A DNA stretch of 64,000 bases from Streptococcus sp. WM07 (GCF_004570525.1 NZ_SPPZ01000001.1:61051-125050), one strand, 5' to 3'; positions 9,655-19,509 are shown, numbered from the stretch's first letter. Translations and numbers: made by a program. Notes: a model not told the origin generated them from the letters alone.

Positions 9655-10572
9655 TTATAAAAATATTTTCCTAGCATTGTTGATTAATGCCGCCGCTTCC
9701 TTAGCAATTTGTTGGTCGTTCTCACCTAATGGTTCTAGTGGTTCCCGGACTGAACCGATATCTAACTGCTCATTTAAGCGAAGTATCTCTTTTGCAACCG
9801 CATACATATTAGCGCGTCCAGAAACCATTTTATAGATAATCTCATTGATTGAGTACTGTAGTTGTTTTGCTTTATTCAAGTCTCCATCTTTAATTAACTG
9901 ATCTAGTTTTAAGAAAAGATCAGGCATAACACCGTAGGTTCCTCCAATACCTGCTTTAGCTCCCATCACTCGACCAGCTAAAAATTGCTCATCTGGGCCA
10001 TTAAATACGATGTAATCATCTCCCCCAGCAGCTACAAACATTTGAATATCTTGAACTGGCATTGATGAATTTTTCACACCAATGACACGAGGATTCTGCC
10101 GCATTTCAGCATAAAGATTATTCGTCAATGCAACACCAGCTAATTGTGGGATATTATAGATAATAAAATCAGTATTTGGAGCAGCTTTACTCATTGAGTT
10201 CCAATAAGTAGCAATGGAATATTCTGGTAATTTAAAATAAATCGGAGGTATAGCAGCAATTGCATCTACGCCTACTGCTTCTGAATGTTTCGCTAATTCA
10301 ATACTATCTTTCGTATTATTACAAGCTACATGATTAATTACTGTTAACTTCCCTTTTGCAACCTCCATAACAGCTTCGATAATCTGCTTACGATCGTCAA
10401 CACTTTGGTAAATGCACTCTCCTGAGGAACCATTGACATAAATTCCACGAACGCCTTTGTCAATATAATAACGAACTAATTCTTTTACGCGTTCAGGACT
10501 AACTTCTCCATTTTCATCATAGCAAGCATAAAATGCTGGAATAACACCTTCATACTTTGATAAATCTCTCAT
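9655..10572 (-). CDS. nanA: N-acetylneuraminate lyase
   Basis: Cytosolic aldolase splitting N-acetylneuraminate into N-acetylmannosamine and pyruvate, the first catabolic step. It has a TIM-barrel DapA/NanA fold of 305 residues. The carboxylate-binding motif GSSGE lies at 48-52, Tyr139 in IIYNIPQ and the Schiff-base Lys167 in IGVKNSS. The ATG overlaps the nanE stop (ATGA), so the two are translationally coupled. In pneumococcus the name nanA is also used for a sialidase; here it means the lyase. Confidence 0.95.
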   Translation of the reverse strand: MRDLSKYEGVIPAFYACYDENGEVSPERVKELVRYYIDKGVRGIYVNGSSGECIYQSVDDRKQIIEAVMEVAKGKLTVINHVACNNTKDSIELAKHSEAVGVDAIAAIPPIYFKLPEYSIATYWNSMSKAAPNTDFIIYNIPQLAGVALTNNLYAEMRQNPRVIGVKNSSMPVQDIQMFVAAGGDDYIVFNGPDEQFLAGRVMGAKAGIGGTYGVMPDLFLKLDQLIKDGDLNKAKQLQYSINEIIYKMVSGRANMYAVAKEILRLNEQLDIGSVREPLEPLGENDQQIAKEAAALINNARKIFL

Positions 10573-11288
10573 TTGTCTTCTCCTTTTGATCGAATCACAT
10601 TTATAAATCGTGTAGCAATTTCCTTCGGTCTTGTGATAGCACCACCAATCACAACACTTGTTACACCTAGTTCATAAACTTTTTTCAGCTGCTCTGGAGT
10701 ATGAATACGCCCTTCTGCTATGACTGGAAGATTTGCATGTGCTAGACTCTTCATTAAATTAAAATCTGGCCCTTCTAGTTGTGGACTATAGGTCGTATAT
10801 CCTGATAAGGTTGTACCAACAAAATCAGCTCCTGCCTCAATGGCGGCAATTCCCTCATCAATTGTACTAATGTCTGCCATAAAAAGTTGATCGGGATATC
10901 TATCCTTAAGTTTCTTAATGAAATCAGTAATTGTAAGCCCATCATGCCGTATCCTTTTTGTAGCATCGAAAGCAATTACAGGCGTCTGACAAGCAACAAG
11001 CTCTTCAACCTCTTTCATGGTGGCTGTGATATAGGGTTCTTCTGGGGGATAATCACGCTTAATTAAGCCAATAATCGGTAAATCTGTTACTTGACTAATA
11101 GCTTCAATATCACGAACAGAATTCGCTCGAATCCCCACAGCTCCAGCTTCTTCGGCTGCTTTTGCCATGTATGGCATCAAGCTAAATCGTTCCTCATAAA
11201 GGGCTTCGCCTGATAGAGCTTGACAAGAAACAATAATTCCTCCTCTAATCTGATCTAAAAAACTATCTCTTGTCCAACTGTTTGCCAT
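10569..11288 (-). CDS. nanE: N-acetylmannosamine-6-phosphate 2-epimerase
   Basis: Converts ManNAc-6-phosphate to GlcNAc-6-phosphate, feeding amino-sugar metabolism. At 239 residues it has a TIM barrel with [11 protein letters not shown] near the N terminus, the catalytic Lys region [25 protein letters not shown], and the phosphate-binding segments [10 protein letters not shown] and [10 protein letters not shown]. The start at 11288 (GGAGGAATAAT upstream) is much better than the longer frame to 11357, which would run into nanR. It is the second gene of the operon, 14 bases after nanR. Confidence 0.95.
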   Translation of the reverse strand: MANSWTRDSFLDQIRGGIIVSCQALSGEALYEERFSLMPYMAKAAEEAGAVGIRANSVRDIEAISQVTDLPIIGLIKRDYPPEEPYITATMKEVEELVACQTPVIAFDATKRIRHDGLTITDFIKKLKDRYPDQLFMADISTIDEGIAAIEAGADFVGTTLSGYTTYSPQLEGPDFNLMKSLAHANLPVIAEGRIHTPEQLKKVYELGVTSVVIGGAITRPKEIATRFINVIRSKGEDK

Positions 11289-11302
11289 ATTATTCCTCCT
11301 TT

Positions 11303-12082
11303 TTAATAATAGTCTGGTCGTAGTGGATTCTCCTTTAAAAAATAAGAAAATAAGCAATCTGTCATTAGTAATATCGGAAATTGAGGAGAGATTTTATTAC
11401 CATAAGATAAATTTTGAGTTGAAGCTAATAATAAAAGTTCATCACAAAGTTCAATATCTTCTATATTTTTGGTAGTCATCAAAACTGTCTTAGCACCATT
11501 TTGTTTTGCTCTCTTCAAAGCCCGAATAATTGACTGAGTTTGACCTGAGATTGAAGCTGCAATTATTAAACAAGATTCATCTACTAGAAGACTTGTCCAC
11601 AACATCATATCCTCATCATCCATGACCTCACCCATGATTCCTAATCTCATGAAACGCACTTTCATCTCATGTAGTGCCAAAGCAGAACTCCCTTTGGCAT
11701 AAAAATAAATCTTAGAGGACGACTCGATTAACTGTTGAATCCGTTCTAATTTAGATTCATCTAGTACCGAATAATTTTTTCGTAACATCTCCTCATAATC
11801 TGATAAGACATTTTGTGTCCAATCCTTATAGACCATTACTTCTTGATTTTTGGTCATCTCTTTATATTGATAAAGAAACTCTCTAAAACCGCTGAAACCA
11901 CATTTTTTTGAAAAGCGTGTCAGACTGGCTTTAGATACATGAAGTGTCTCACAGAAAAAGTCAATCGTGAGAGATTTGATAGTTCTATGTTCTAAAAAAT
12001 AAGTTGCAATCTCTCTTTCTGTCGCAGTCATCTTTGTTAGATTAGCCTCTATCAAAGGAATCAATTCTTTTTGGATTGCCAT
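11303..12082 (-). CDS. RpiR-family transcriptional regulator of the nan operon
   Basis: A 259-residue regulator with an N-terminal RpiR-type helix-turn-helix (residues 1-80, including [19 protein letters not shown]) and a C-terminal SIS sugar-phosphate domain (about 105-240, [18 protein letters not shown]). It probably senses a sialate-pathway sugar phosphate and controls the operon it heads. The start at 12082 has GGAGG seven bases upstream. It is the first gene of the operon. Pneumococcal homologues are called NanR; whether it activates or represses cannot be read from the sequence. Confidence 0.9.
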   Translation of the reverse strand: MAIQKELIPLIEANLTKMTATEREIATYFLEHRTIKSLTIDFFCETLHVSKASLTRFSKKCGFSGFREFLYQYKEMTKNQEVMVYKDWTQNVLSDYEEMLRKNYSVLDESKLERIQQLIESSSKIYFYAKGSSALALHEMKVRFMRLGIMGEVMDDEDMMLWTSLLVDESCLIIAASISGQTQSIIRALKRAKQNGAKTVLMTTKNIEDIELCDELLLLASTQNLSYGNKISPQFPILLMTDCLFSYFLKENPLRPDYY

Positions 12083-12101
12083 TTTAAGACCTCCACACAA
12101 T

Positions 12102-12117
12102 AAGTAAACGTTTACAT
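12102..12117 (-). promoter_or_regulatory. cre-like operator over the nan operon transcription start
   Basis: The core GTAAACGTTTAC is a perfect 12-base palindrome. The full 16 bases match the CcpA consensus WTGNAANCGNWNNCAW at all but one fixed position in either orientation. It lies just downstream of the -10 box, where CcpA binding would block initiation, as expected for sugar repression of sialate use. The RpiR protein could use the same palindrome. Confidence 0.7.
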
Positions 12118-12121
12118 TATG

Positions 12122-12150
12122 ATTGTATCAACTTCTGTTATTTATTTCAA
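12122..12150 (-). promoter_or_regulatory. Promoter of the nan operon
   Basis: TTGAAA (12150-12145), a 17-base spacer and TACAAT (12127-12122) preceded by TGA, giving an extended -10. It lies 40 bases upstream of the nanR start. No better promoter is visible until the ATPase genes. Confidence 0.75.
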
Positions 12151-12378
12151 TACATTATATTAAAATAGAAATATGTTTCAAAAATGAAGACTTTTCTTAG
12201 TTTTTAAAGTATTTTTTGTTCCTTGTTTCACGACTTTTATCTATAAAAAATTTTTGGGGGTATCTAAATGACCTCGTACTTCTCGTTGCTTCACGATAGT
12301 TAGTTTTGAGAATAGCTATTGAGCTCACTGGTAGCGGGTTCTTTCAACTCAGATATAGAACGTGCCCGTCATAGTAAG
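12151..12378. other. Non-coding stretch upstream of the nan promoter
   Basis: AT-rich sequence with no convincing gene, RNA or repeat. It lies between the nan promoter and the terminator of the acetaldehyde dehydrogenase remnant. Confidence 0.5.
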
Positions 12379-12410
12379 AAAAACCAGACCGCTTAATCCA
12401 AAGCGATCTG
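12378..12410 (-). terminator. Rho-independent terminator after the acetaldehyde dehydrogenase remnant
   Basis: On the minus strand CAGATCGCTT pairs with AAGCGGTCTG (one wobble) around a six-base loop, followed by TTTTTCTT. It lies 69 bases beyond the stop of the remnant. Confidence 0.75.
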
Positions 12411-12478
12411 ATTCCTTACATTTTATTTATTTTAACTGACTACTTGGCACGAGACGTATCACTTTAAGTCCAACCTCT

Positions 12479-13792
12479 CTATAAATCTCCAATTTCCTTA
12501 TCCCCATATGCTAGGTAGCGAATATTGATAAGATTTTTAGGTCCAATATTATCTGAAGTGGAGCCATTTCCGATAGCGCCACAGCCTAACATCATGGATG
12601 GTAGGAATCCGGTTGTTGCACCTACTGCTCCCAAGGCCGATCCAACATTGACGAGGACACGAGATACTGGACTGTGTAGGAAGAAATTTTCAACTACTTG
12701 ATCGTCTTCTGTATGGAGCGACAGTGTGTGACCGAGTCCTTTTAATTCGAGAACTTTACGGCTTAAAGCCAAGCCTTCTTCCCAATCTTTGACAGTGTAG
12801 AAAGCTAAGACTGGACAGAGTTTTTCAGTTGAGTATGGATAATCCCGACCAACTTGAGTTTCTTCATGGATAATGACTGTGGCATTGTCAGGGATGTCTA
12901 CTCCGGCAATTTTCCCAAGGGTTTGTGCATCTTTTCCGACCATGGCTGGATTCATTAGTCCGTTGCCTTGAATCATCAACTTGCCAAATTTGGCTGCATC
13001 TTCTCCCGTTATGAAATAAGCCCCTTGTTGGAAAAATTCTTCTTTTACGGCCTCAGCAATAGCTTCGTCCACGATAACGGATTGTTCTGAAGCACAAATA
13101 ACACCATTATCAAAAGTTTTAGAACCAATAATCCGTTTAACGGTCAAAGGAATATTGGCTGTTTTCTCAATGTAGCAAGGCACATTACCAGGTCCCACAC
13201 CAATGGCTGGTGTCCCAGAGGAATAGGCTGCCTTGACCATGGTTTTGCCACCAGTTGCCAAAATCATCTTGGTGTATCGGTTATCCATCAATTCTTGAGT
13301 TGCTTCAAGAGAAGCATATTCCAAATAGTTAACGGCGTTCTCTGGTGCTTCAAATTCTTTTAAGGTTTGACGAATCACATCAACAGTCGCTTGAATACAT
13401 TTAGCAGGACTTGGATGTGGGGAGAAAATGATAGAGTTGGCCGTTTTTAAGGCGATCATAGCCTTGAAAATGACTGTAGAAGTTGGATTGGTAGATGGAA
13501 TCAAGGCTGCAATAACCCCAACTGGTACTGCTGCTTCCATTACTTTCTTTTCCTCGTCTCGATGAAGAATTCCGACAGTCTTTAAGTCCTTGTATTCCTC
13601 ATATCCTCCCATAGAAGCCAGCGTATTCTTGGCAACCTTATCCTGCCATTTTCCCTAGCCGGTTTCTTTATTAGCCATTTTAGCCAATTCTTCTCGTTTA
13701 GCATAGGTTGCTTCTGCGACAGCTTTGACCAGATTATCAATTTTTTCTTGAGACCAGGTTCCCAGAATTTTCTGGGATTCTTTTGTAACCGC
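12479..13792 (-). pseudogene. Acetaldehyde dehydrogenase (acylating, EutE/AcdH type), 5'-truncated with in-frame TAG
   Basis: Remnant of a CoA-acylating acetaldehyde dehydrogenase. The intact part contains VIAALIPSTNPTSTVIFKAM, GVGPGNVPCYIEKTA and the active-site stretch NGVICASEQS. The C terminus is complete, with no fused alcohol dehydrogenase domain, so it is not AdhE. Homologous sequence extends in frame upstream of the longest open frame: ...EELAKMANKETG, then TAG at 13655-13657 where a Tyr is expected, then GKWQDKVAKN. It is lost at a TAA (13793-13795), leaving about 80 N-terminal residues absent. Two lesions point to a decaying gene. Confidence 0.82.
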
Positions 13793-13876
13793 TTAGCAAA
13801 TATTTTGTGAAATTTTAACAATTTATTTTTAACATAAATATAAGGATGTTTGTTTTTGTTTTTGGAAAATTTAAAG

Positions 13877-13882
13877 TATAAT
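13877..13882 (+). promoter_or_regulatory. -10 box of queG, only six bases before the start codon
   Basis: A consensus TATAAT ends six bases before ATG 13889, so transcription should begin at or next to the A of the ATG. No clear -35 or Shine-Dalgarno sequence is present; the T-rich stretch at 13851-13863 may act as a weak -35. Confidence 0.5.
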
Positions 13883-13888
13883 GAGCCT

Positions 13889-15022
13889 ATGAATATAAAG
13901 GAAGAGATTAAAGCGCTAGCTAGACAAATTGGGATTTCGAAAATCGGTTTTACTACAGCTGATGATTTCAATTATTTAGAAAAATCTTTGCGTTTAGCCC
14001 AAGAAGAAGAGCGATCATCAGGATTTGAACATAAAATCCTAGAAGAACGGTTAGATCCGAAACTCAGTTTGAAGTCAGCCAAGACTATCATCTCCATTGC
14101 TCTAGCTTATCCCCATAAATTACCACAGCCAGCTAAAAAATCCGAATTTAAACGAGGTAAGTTCACTCCTTCTTCCTGGGGACGAGACTATCACTTCCTC
14201 CTACAAGAAAAAATGGAAGCATTGGCACAAGCCATTCGTCAATTGGATACTCAGCTAGAATACAAAACGATGGTTGATACTGGGGCTCTTGTCGATACCG
14301 CAGTTGCTCAACGCGCAGGCCTAGGCTTTATCGGAAAAAATGGACTACTAATTACAGAAGAATATGGCTCTTATGTTTTCTTAGGTGAGCTCATTACCAA
14401 TCTAGAAATTGAACCTGATCAACCCGTTCCAAATGGTTGTGGTGATTGTACCCGCTGTTTGACCTCTTGCCCGACATCTTGTCTGATTGGAGACGGCAGT
14501 ATGAATGCCAAACGCTGCTTATCCTTTCAAACCCAAGATAAGGGTATGATGGATTTGGAGTTTCGCAAGAAAATCAAATCGGTTATTTATGGTTGCGACA
14601 TCTGTCAAATTTCTTGTCCTTATAACAAGGGCATTCTTAATCAAGTACACACGGATATTGATCCTGAGCTCGCTCACCCTCAACTCCTTCCCTTCCTTGA
14701 GTTGAGCAATGGACAATTTAAAGAAAAATTCGGTCAAGTAGCTGGTTCTTGGCGTGGAAAAAATATTCTCCAGCGAAATGCAATTATTGCTCTAGCCAAT
14801 AGTCGTGATCGATCTGCTGTTCCAAAACTACTTGAAATCATCGACACATCCCAGAATAAAATCCACGTCGCTACAGCCATCTGGGCCCTTGGCCAAATTG
14901 TTCCTAAGCCAAATCCAGAAATCATTGCTTTTATTGAAGATTTGAAAGGATTGGATGCTGATGGGCAACTGGAACAGACAAGACTATTAGAAAAATGGCA
15001 GACAAGTTCTATTCGGTCATAA
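13889..15022 (+). CDS. queG: Epoxyqueuosine reductase
   Basis: Cobalamin and iron-sulfur enzyme reducing epoxyqueuosine to queuosine in the tRNA wobble position, the last step of queuosine synthesis. It has 377 residues: an N-terminal reductase domain (MVDTGALVDTAVAQRAGLGF), two [4Fe-4S] motifs (CGDCTRCLTSCPTSC near 184 and CDICQISCPYNKG near 236), and a C-terminal HEAT-like repeat (about 290-340) for tRNA binding. The start at 13889 fits the family N terminus MNIKEEIKALA. An in-frame TTG at 13850 is possible but would place the -10 box inside the gene. It stands alone, divergent from the dehydrogenase remnant. Confidence 0.92.
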   Translation: MNIKEEIKALARQIGISKIGFTTADDFNYLEKSLRLAQEEERSSGFEHKILEERLDPKLSLKSAKTIISIALAYPHKLPQPAKKSEFKRGKFTPSSWGRDYHFLLQEKMEALAQAIRQLDTQLEYKTMVDTGALVDTAVAQRAGLGFIGKNGLLITEEYGSYVFLGELITNLEIEPDQPVPNGCGDCTRCLTSCPTSCLIGDGSMNAKRCLSFQTQDKGMMDLEFRKKIKSVIYGCDICQISCPYNKGILNQVHTDIDPELAHPQLLPFLELSNGQFKEKFGQVAGSWRGKNILQRNAIIALANSRDRSAVPKLLEIIDTSQNKIHVATAIWALGQIVPKPNPEIIAFIEDLKGLDADGQLEQTRLLEKWQTSSIRS

Positions 15023-15036
15023 ACTGTATCCTACAA

Positions 15037-15085
15037 ATTAAAAACAGGACCCACTCTGGATTTTAGAGCGGCTGCTGTTTTTAAT
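15037..15085. terminator. Bidirectional terminator-like hairpin after queG
   Basis: ATTAAAAACAG and CTGTTTTTAAT pair at the ends, with an inner CTCT/AGAG stem. T-runs occur on both strands, so it can end queG and perhaps also the convergent repressor gene. The stretch 15086-15218 shows nothing else. Confidence 0.6.
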
Positions 15086-15218
15086 GGGAGGCTAAGTATT
15101 CGATTAGATGACATATGAACCACTGCCATAAACAAATCTCATAGTTCTAAGGCTAGTTATAGGGCTACGAGCATTCTAACGATAATTTAATAACCCTAGT
15201 TATTTGATTATTTACCTA

Positions 15219-15917
15219 CTATATTTCTTCGATAGGTCGAAAGTGACCAATAACCTTACCAACAATCCGAAAATCATCCTCAGGACCAGCAAACATATCC
15301 GCGTACTCTGAGTTAAAAGAAACAATTCGATAGCCTTCCACTTCACGATAGACTCGTTTGATATAAGCCCGTCCATTTAAGGAGATAGCATAGACAGCTC
15401 CATCATAATCAAATCCGTCATCATCAAACAAGGCTACTTCCCCATCAAAATATTGAGGTTCCATAGAATCACCTTGGATAAAGGATGCGAAGTCATAGGA
15501 ATACTCCTGATCTGTATAAACTGTCTGGTAGGACTGTTCATCGTAGTAAGTTTCCCCGAAACCAGCGGATAAGGGAACCTGGTCTAATACTTGAACTGCA
15601 AATAGAGGCACTACTTTGGACCTAGCTTCTGCTGCTATTTGTGTCTCTAATAAATCCTCAACGTATTTCTCGGCTTTCAGCTTGTTGCTAGTATCAAGCT
15701 GTAGATAGGGATGAACAATGGCGTATTCCGATTCAAAATAGGTAGTATCTACCCCAAAAAGCACACTTAGTTTTTCTAAATTCGCTTGATTCGGCTTGGC
15801 TCTTCCCAACTCCCAACTAGCATAAGAAGCTCGATTAATTTCCAAAACTAAAGCAACATCTGCCTGGGTTTTTCCTTGCTTTTCACGTAAATCCCTTAAT
15901 CGTTTACCAGAAAACAT
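15219..15917 (-). CDS. HdiR/LexA-like repressor: XRE HTH plus S24 self-cleaving peptidase
   Basis: A 232-residue regulator. The N-terminal XRE helix-turn-helix (residues 1-60, KTQADVALVLEINRASYASW) is followed by a linker and a C-terminal S24 domain. The S24 domain shows a candidate Ala-Gly cleavage bond in LSAGFGE, the catalytic Ser in QGDSMEP and the catalytic Lys in RAYIKRVY. This is the layout of lactococcal HdiR, a RecA-dependent damage-response repressor. Its promoter holds a 16-base palindrome against the -10 box, so self-repression is likely. It is monocistronic. Confidence 0.88.
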   Translation of the reverse strand: MFSGKRLRDLREKQGKTQADVALVLEINRASYASWELGRAKPNQANLEKLSVLFGVDTTYFESEYAIVHPYLQLDTSNKLKAEKYVEDLLETQIAAEARSKVVPLFAVQVLDQVPLSAGFGETYYDEQSYQTVYTDQEYSYDFASFIQGDSMEPQYFDGEVALFDDDGFDYDGAVYAISLNGRAYIKRVYREVEGYRIVSFNSEYADMFAGPEDDFRIVGKVIGHFRPIEEI

Positions 15918-15932
15918 AACAACCCCTCCTTA

Positions 15933-15948
15933 GTGTTTTATAAAACAC
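15933..15948 (-). promoter_or_regulatory. Palindromic operator of the S24 repressor gene
   Basis: GTGTTTTATAAAACAC is a perfect 16-base palindrome lying directly downstream of the -10 box, over the expected transcription start. It ends just before the ribosome binding site. It probably binds the repressor encoded by this gene. Confidence 0.75.
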
Positions 15949-15977
15949 ATTATAGCGTAAAAGTTGAATAATGTCTA
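15949..15977 (-). promoter_or_regulatory. Promoter of the S24 repressor gene
   Basis: TAGACA (15977-15972), a 17-base spacer and a consensus TATAAT (15954-15949). The operator palindrome follows at once. Confidence 0.8.
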
Positions 15978-16012
15978 TCCATTACCTGAAAAATAGAAAT
16001 GATTTGACGCCA

Positions 16013-16049
16013 AAAAGCTTCTTTGAAGCAATGCCCCAAAGAAGCTTTA
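16013..16049 (-). terminator. Terminator downstream of pta
   Basis: AAAGCTTCTTTG pairs perfectly with CAAAGAAGCTTT around an 11-base loop. On the minus strand the second arm runs into a short T5 tract. It lies about 110 bases past the pta stop. Confidence 0.6.
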
Positions 16050-16157
16050 GCAAGGTATATTATTTTAAAATCTAATCGGATGTCTGCAGATTTATTCCAA
16101 TTGATAGAACCGTTTAAAACTGGATACGGCTCTTCTTCGTTTAATCCTTGGCTATCA

Positions 16158-17132
16158 TTAATGATAGAGGGCTTGACTAGCAGTAATAAGCGTTAATTTG
16201 TAGACATCTTTAATACTAGCTCCACGAGAGAGGTCGTTTACCGGGTGATTCAATCCTTGTAAGATTGGACCGACCGCACTAAAGCCGCCGAGTCGTTCAA
16301 CCATCTTATAGCAAATATTTCCTGACTCAATACTTGGGAAGACAAAAACGGTTGCCTGTCCTGCAACGGGACTATTAGGAGCTTTGAGCTTGGCTGTCTC
16401 AGGATCATAGGCAGCATCAAATTGCAATTCCCCATCAATCAATAAATCAGGGGCTAACTCTTGGGCAAGCTTAGTTGCAGTGACCACCTTATTGACCTTG
16501 GGACCGGACCCACTTCCCTTTGTAGAGTAACTGAGCATAGCAATCTTTGGATCAATACCAAAAGCTTTAGCAGTCTCAGCTGAATTGACTGCTATTTCTG
16601 CTAACACGTCTGCTTCTGGTTCAATGTTAATAGCACAATCCGCAAAAAGATAGCGTTCTTCCCCACGAACCATGAGAAAGGAACCAGAAGTCCGTTTAAT
16701 ACCTGGTTTGGTTTTAATAATTTGAAGGGCTGGGCGAACAGTGTCTGCCGTTGAATGAATAGCTCCAGATACCATACCATGCGCACGCCCTGTATGTACT
16801 AACATCACACCAAAATAGTTGACATCTTCCATTAGGAGGGTGCGAGCATCTAATTCATTGAGTTTCCCTTGACGACGTTCCACTAAGCTGTCAACTAATT
16901 CATCCAGTTCAGCATAGTCCTTAGGATTAATCACTTCAAATCCCTTGGTAATTCCTTCAATTTCCAAATATAGCTTAATTCTTTCTGGGCTTCCCAATAG
17001 AACTGGAGTGATATCTGTATCCGTTACAATTCGTTTGGTTGCTTGTAAAATACGAGGTTCTTCTCCTTCTGGAAGGACAATCTTAACGTTTTTTCCCTGA
17101 AGGGATTGGCGAATGCTATCAAAAATTTTCAT
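16158..17132 (-). CDS. pta: Phosphate acetyltransferase
   Basis: Interconverts acetyl-CoA and acetyl phosphate, linking pyruvate metabolism (including SpxB-made acetyl phosphate) to CoA and acetate. At 324 residues it is a single-domain class I Pta. Family motifs are HTGRAHGMVSGAIHSTADTV, SGSFLMV and the C-terminal VFVFPSIESGNICYKMVER. The start at 17132 has TAAGGAGG seven bases upstream. It is the last gene of the relQ-nadK-rlu-pta operon, ten bases after the pseudouridine synthase. Confidence 0.95.
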   Translation of the reverse strand: MKIFDSIRQSLQGKNVKIVLPEGEEPRILQATKRIVTDTDITPVLLGSPERIKLYLEIEGITKGFEVINPKDYAELDELVDSLVERRQGKLNELDARTLLMEDVNYFGVMLVHTGRAHGMVSGAIHSTADTVRPALQIIKTKPGIKRTSGSFLMVRGEERYLFADCAINIEPEADVLAEIAVNSAETAKAFGIDPKIAMLSYSTKGSGSGPKVNKVVTATKLAQELAPDLLIDGELQFDAAYDPETAKLKAPNSPVAGQATVFVFPSIESGNICYKMVERLGGFSAVGPILQGLNHPVNDLSRGASIKDVYKLTLITASQALYH

Positions 17133-17142
17133 AGTAACCTCC

Positions 17143-18033
17143 TTAAGGTTTGGGAAGGTCTCCGAGGACCTTTTGGAAATCAGTTGGAAGAGGAGCACGT
17201 AAAAAGAGTTCTTCCTCTGAAAAGGGATTGAAAAAGCGTAAGGAATGGCAATGGAGCGCTTGGCGTTGAATACCGTCCGTCAAACTCCCCCCATAGAGAT
17301 CATCTCCTAACAAGGGATAACCTTGATGTGAGAAATGAACACGAATTTGATGGGTTCGTCCAGTATGTAATTGGATATCTACCAAATAGATTGGAGCACG
17401 GTCTGCCAAAACCTGATAGGAAGTACGAGCATACTTCCCGTCAGGTGCTACGCATCGAGTGATAATGCTATCTGGGTTACGAGCGATAGGGGCAACAATT
17501 TCTCCTTGTTGAGGAAGAGGAGATTCTCCCCTAACAAGTGCTAAATATTTTTTCTCGATGGTCCGAGCCTGAAGTTGTTTGTCTAGACGAGCGTGGGCAT
17601 AGCCATGTTTTGCAAACAGCATGAGTCCTGAGGTATCACGATCTAGCCGAGTCACAATATGGACTTGCTGATTTTCATAGCCTTGTTCCTGATAGTATCC
17701 TTTCACAAAATTAGCCATCGTATTAGAATGATTAACACTAGGAATACTAGCCACACCCGCTGGTTTATTGAGAACTAGGAAATGCTGATCTTCATAGACA
17801 ATATCTAACTTTTTAGAAATAGCTTCTAATTTTTCGAAGGGGGGTTCAGCTGGGATATCAATGATAAGTTCATCACCAATATCTAAGAGATATGTCGCAA
17901 ATTGGGGCTTCCCATTTACTAAAATTTGACCACCACGGTATTTAACTTTCGCCAGAAGTCCCTTAGAAATATCATGGCGTTTGACAAAGGTCTTCACCTT
18001 GACATGCTCATCAACAATAAATTGAAATCTCAT
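17143..18033 (-). CDS. RluA/RluD-family pseudouridine synthase
   Basis: Makes pseudouridine in rRNA, or possibly tRNA. At 296 residues it has an N-terminal S4-like segment ([15 protein letters not shown]) and the catalytic domain, with the active-site Asp in [16 protein letters not shown] and the family motif [12 protein letters not shown]. The start overlaps the nadK stop (ATGA). The exact uridine target cannot be told from sequence, so no rlu letter is given. Confidence 0.92.
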   Translation of the reverse strand: MRFQFIVDEHVKVKTFVKRHDISKGLLAKVKYRGGQILVNGKPQFATYLLDIGDELIIDIPAEPPFEKLEAISKKLDIVYEDQHFLVLNKPAGVASIPSVNHSNTMANFVKGYYQEQGYENQQVHIVTRLDRDTSGLMLFAKHGYAHARLDKQLQARTIEKKYLALVRGESPLPQQGEIVAPIARNPDSIITRCVAPDGKYARTSYQVLADRAPIYLVDIQLHTGRTHQIRVHFSHQGYPLLGDDLYGGSLTDGIQRQALHCHSLRFFNPFSEEELFLRAPLPTDFQKVLGDLPKP

Positions 18034-18863
18034 TCGTCCTCCACCTCTCCAATGAAGGAGTCTCTTACTCGTTCCCAGAAACTGGTATGTTTAGATGAGG
18101 CCATAAAAGAAATCTTACGATGATAGATTTGGCACTCGAACTTGGTTACCTGCTCCAATTGATAAATATGGTTATCGACTAATAAGGTATGGGCTGCATC
18201 CGACAGAGGGAGAATTTCGATTTTATCCTTACGAGGAACAATAATTGAGGATCCTAACGTACGGTAAACCCGATTATTGAGACTAGCAACTTCAGTAACC
18301 TGGAGAGCTTCAATTGTCGGATGCAAGACACTTCCCCCCAGAGACTTATTGTAAGCTGTGGAGCCAGTTGGCGTTGAAATACAGATTCCATCCCCTCGAA
18401 ATCGCTCAAAGAGCACTTGGTTCAAGTGTAAATCTGCTACCATAGTCCGGTCTGTCCGTCTAACAGTCACTTCATTTAAAGCCAAATGTTCCTTTACTTC
18501 TCCTCCTTTATGGTGAATTTTAATTTGAAGCAAAGGATAAGAAATCTGTGCTCCTTGATCGAGAAGAAGATTTTGCACTAAAAGGTCTAGTTCAAAGTCT
18601 CGATAGTCTGTATAAAATCCTAGATGACCTGTATGGACTCCAATAAAACGGACTTTATCTAACTGATGCTTGTAGCGATGAAAAGCAGAAAGTAACATTC
18701 CATCTCCACCGATAGAAATGACAATGTCTGGATTCTTTCGTGTTAATTCAAATTGCTTATAGGAACGTAGTTTCTGACTTAATTCATGGAAAACTTCCTG
18801 ACTACGAGAGCGTTGGTTGGCGATAATCGCGATTCGTCTAACGGTATTCTTCATCAGTGTCAT
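18030..18863 (-). CDS. nadK: NAD kinase
   Basis: Phosphorylates NAD to NADP. It shows the GGDG nucleotide motif in [15 protein letters not shown], the conserved NE (ALNEVTVRR) and [14 protein letters not shown]. It has about 277 residues. The start region overlaps relQ by 26 bases. ATG 18863 has an AGG eight bases upstream, while the internal MKNT at 18854 matches the usual N terminus of streptococcal homologues; either could be used. It lies in the relQ operon. Confidence 0.94.
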   Translation of the reverse strand: MTLMKNTVRRIAIIANQRSRSQEVFHELSQKLRSYKQFELTRKNPDIVISIGGDGMLLSAFHRYKHQLDKVRFIGVHTGHLGFYTDYRDFELDLLVQNLLLDQGAQISYPLLQIKIHHKGGEVKEHLALNEVTVRRTDRTMVADLHLNQVLFERFRGDGICISTPTGSTAYNKSLGGSVLHPTIEALQVTEVASLNNRVYRTLGSSIIVPRKDKIEILPLSDAAHTLLVDNHIYQLEQVTKFECQIYHRKISFMASSKHTSFWERVRDSFIGEVEDE

Positions 18864-19509
18864 CACTATTACCTACTCCGTCATATAATTTACGATGCAT
18901 GGGATCGAAGAGCGCTTGGGCATCTTGAATATCATCTCGAATTTGTCCCATTTCTTCATCTAGCTGATAGGCCATCCGAGCCGCTCTTTCTAAACGATTT
19001 TTAATTTCCTCTGGGAAGTTGCCCTTGTATTTATAATTCAAGGAATGTTCAATAGTCGCCCAGAAATTCATCGCCAATGTGCGGATTTGAATTTCTGCTA
19101 AAATAGTTCGGTAACCATGGATAGTATCAACTGGGTATTCAATAACAACATGGTAGGAGCGATAACCGCTCGATTTGCGGTGATTAATATAATCTCTTTC
19201 TTGGATAATCCGCATGTCTTTGCGGCGGCGTAAAACCTCTAAGATTTCATAAACATCGTCTACAAATTGCACCATGATTCGTAATCCAGCTATATCTTGC
19301 ATATCTTGCTCCAGACGTTCCATTGCAATAGCTCGTATTACCATCTTTTCTTTAATACTCTCAATGGGCTTCACACGGCCGGTTACAAACTCAATGGGAG
19401 AATGAAGATTTTGCTTCCGGTATTGTTTCCGAATTCCCCTCAGCTTGATTTTCAATTCTCCCACGGCTTGAATGTATGGATCTAATAAATCTTCCCAATT
19501 TGGTTCCAT
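18838..19509 (-). CDS. relQ: Small alarmone synthetase RelQ
   Basis: Makes (p)ppGpp without a hydrolase domain. At 223 residues it is a single RelA/SpoT nucleotidyltransferase domain. Motifs include [18 protein letters not shown], the substrate loop [20 protein letters not shown] and [19 protein letters not shown]. It is the first gene of the operon with nadK, the pseudouridine synthase and pta, the order seen in pneumococcus, which links stress signalling to NADP and acetyl-CoA supply. It is divergent from the CYTH gene. Confidence 0.95.
   Translation of the reverse strand: MEPNWEDLLDPYIQAVGELKIKLRGIRKQYRKQNLHSPIEFVTGRVKPIESIKEKMVIRAIAMERLEQDMQDIAGLRIMVQFVDDVYEILEVLRRRKDMRIIQERDYINHRKSSGYRSYHVVIEYPVDTIHGYRTILAEIQIRTLAMNFWATIEHSLNYKYKGNFPEEIKNRLERAARMAYQLDEEMGQIRDDIQDAQALFDPMHRKLYDGVGNSDDTDEEYR

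Noticed and set aside
13582-13971. 129-codon minus-strand open frame overlapping the dehydrogenase remnant and queG
   Set aside because: It is out of frame with the dehydrogenase homology, has no ribosome binding site and reads as basic low-complexity sequence; the true homologous frame is the interrupted one.
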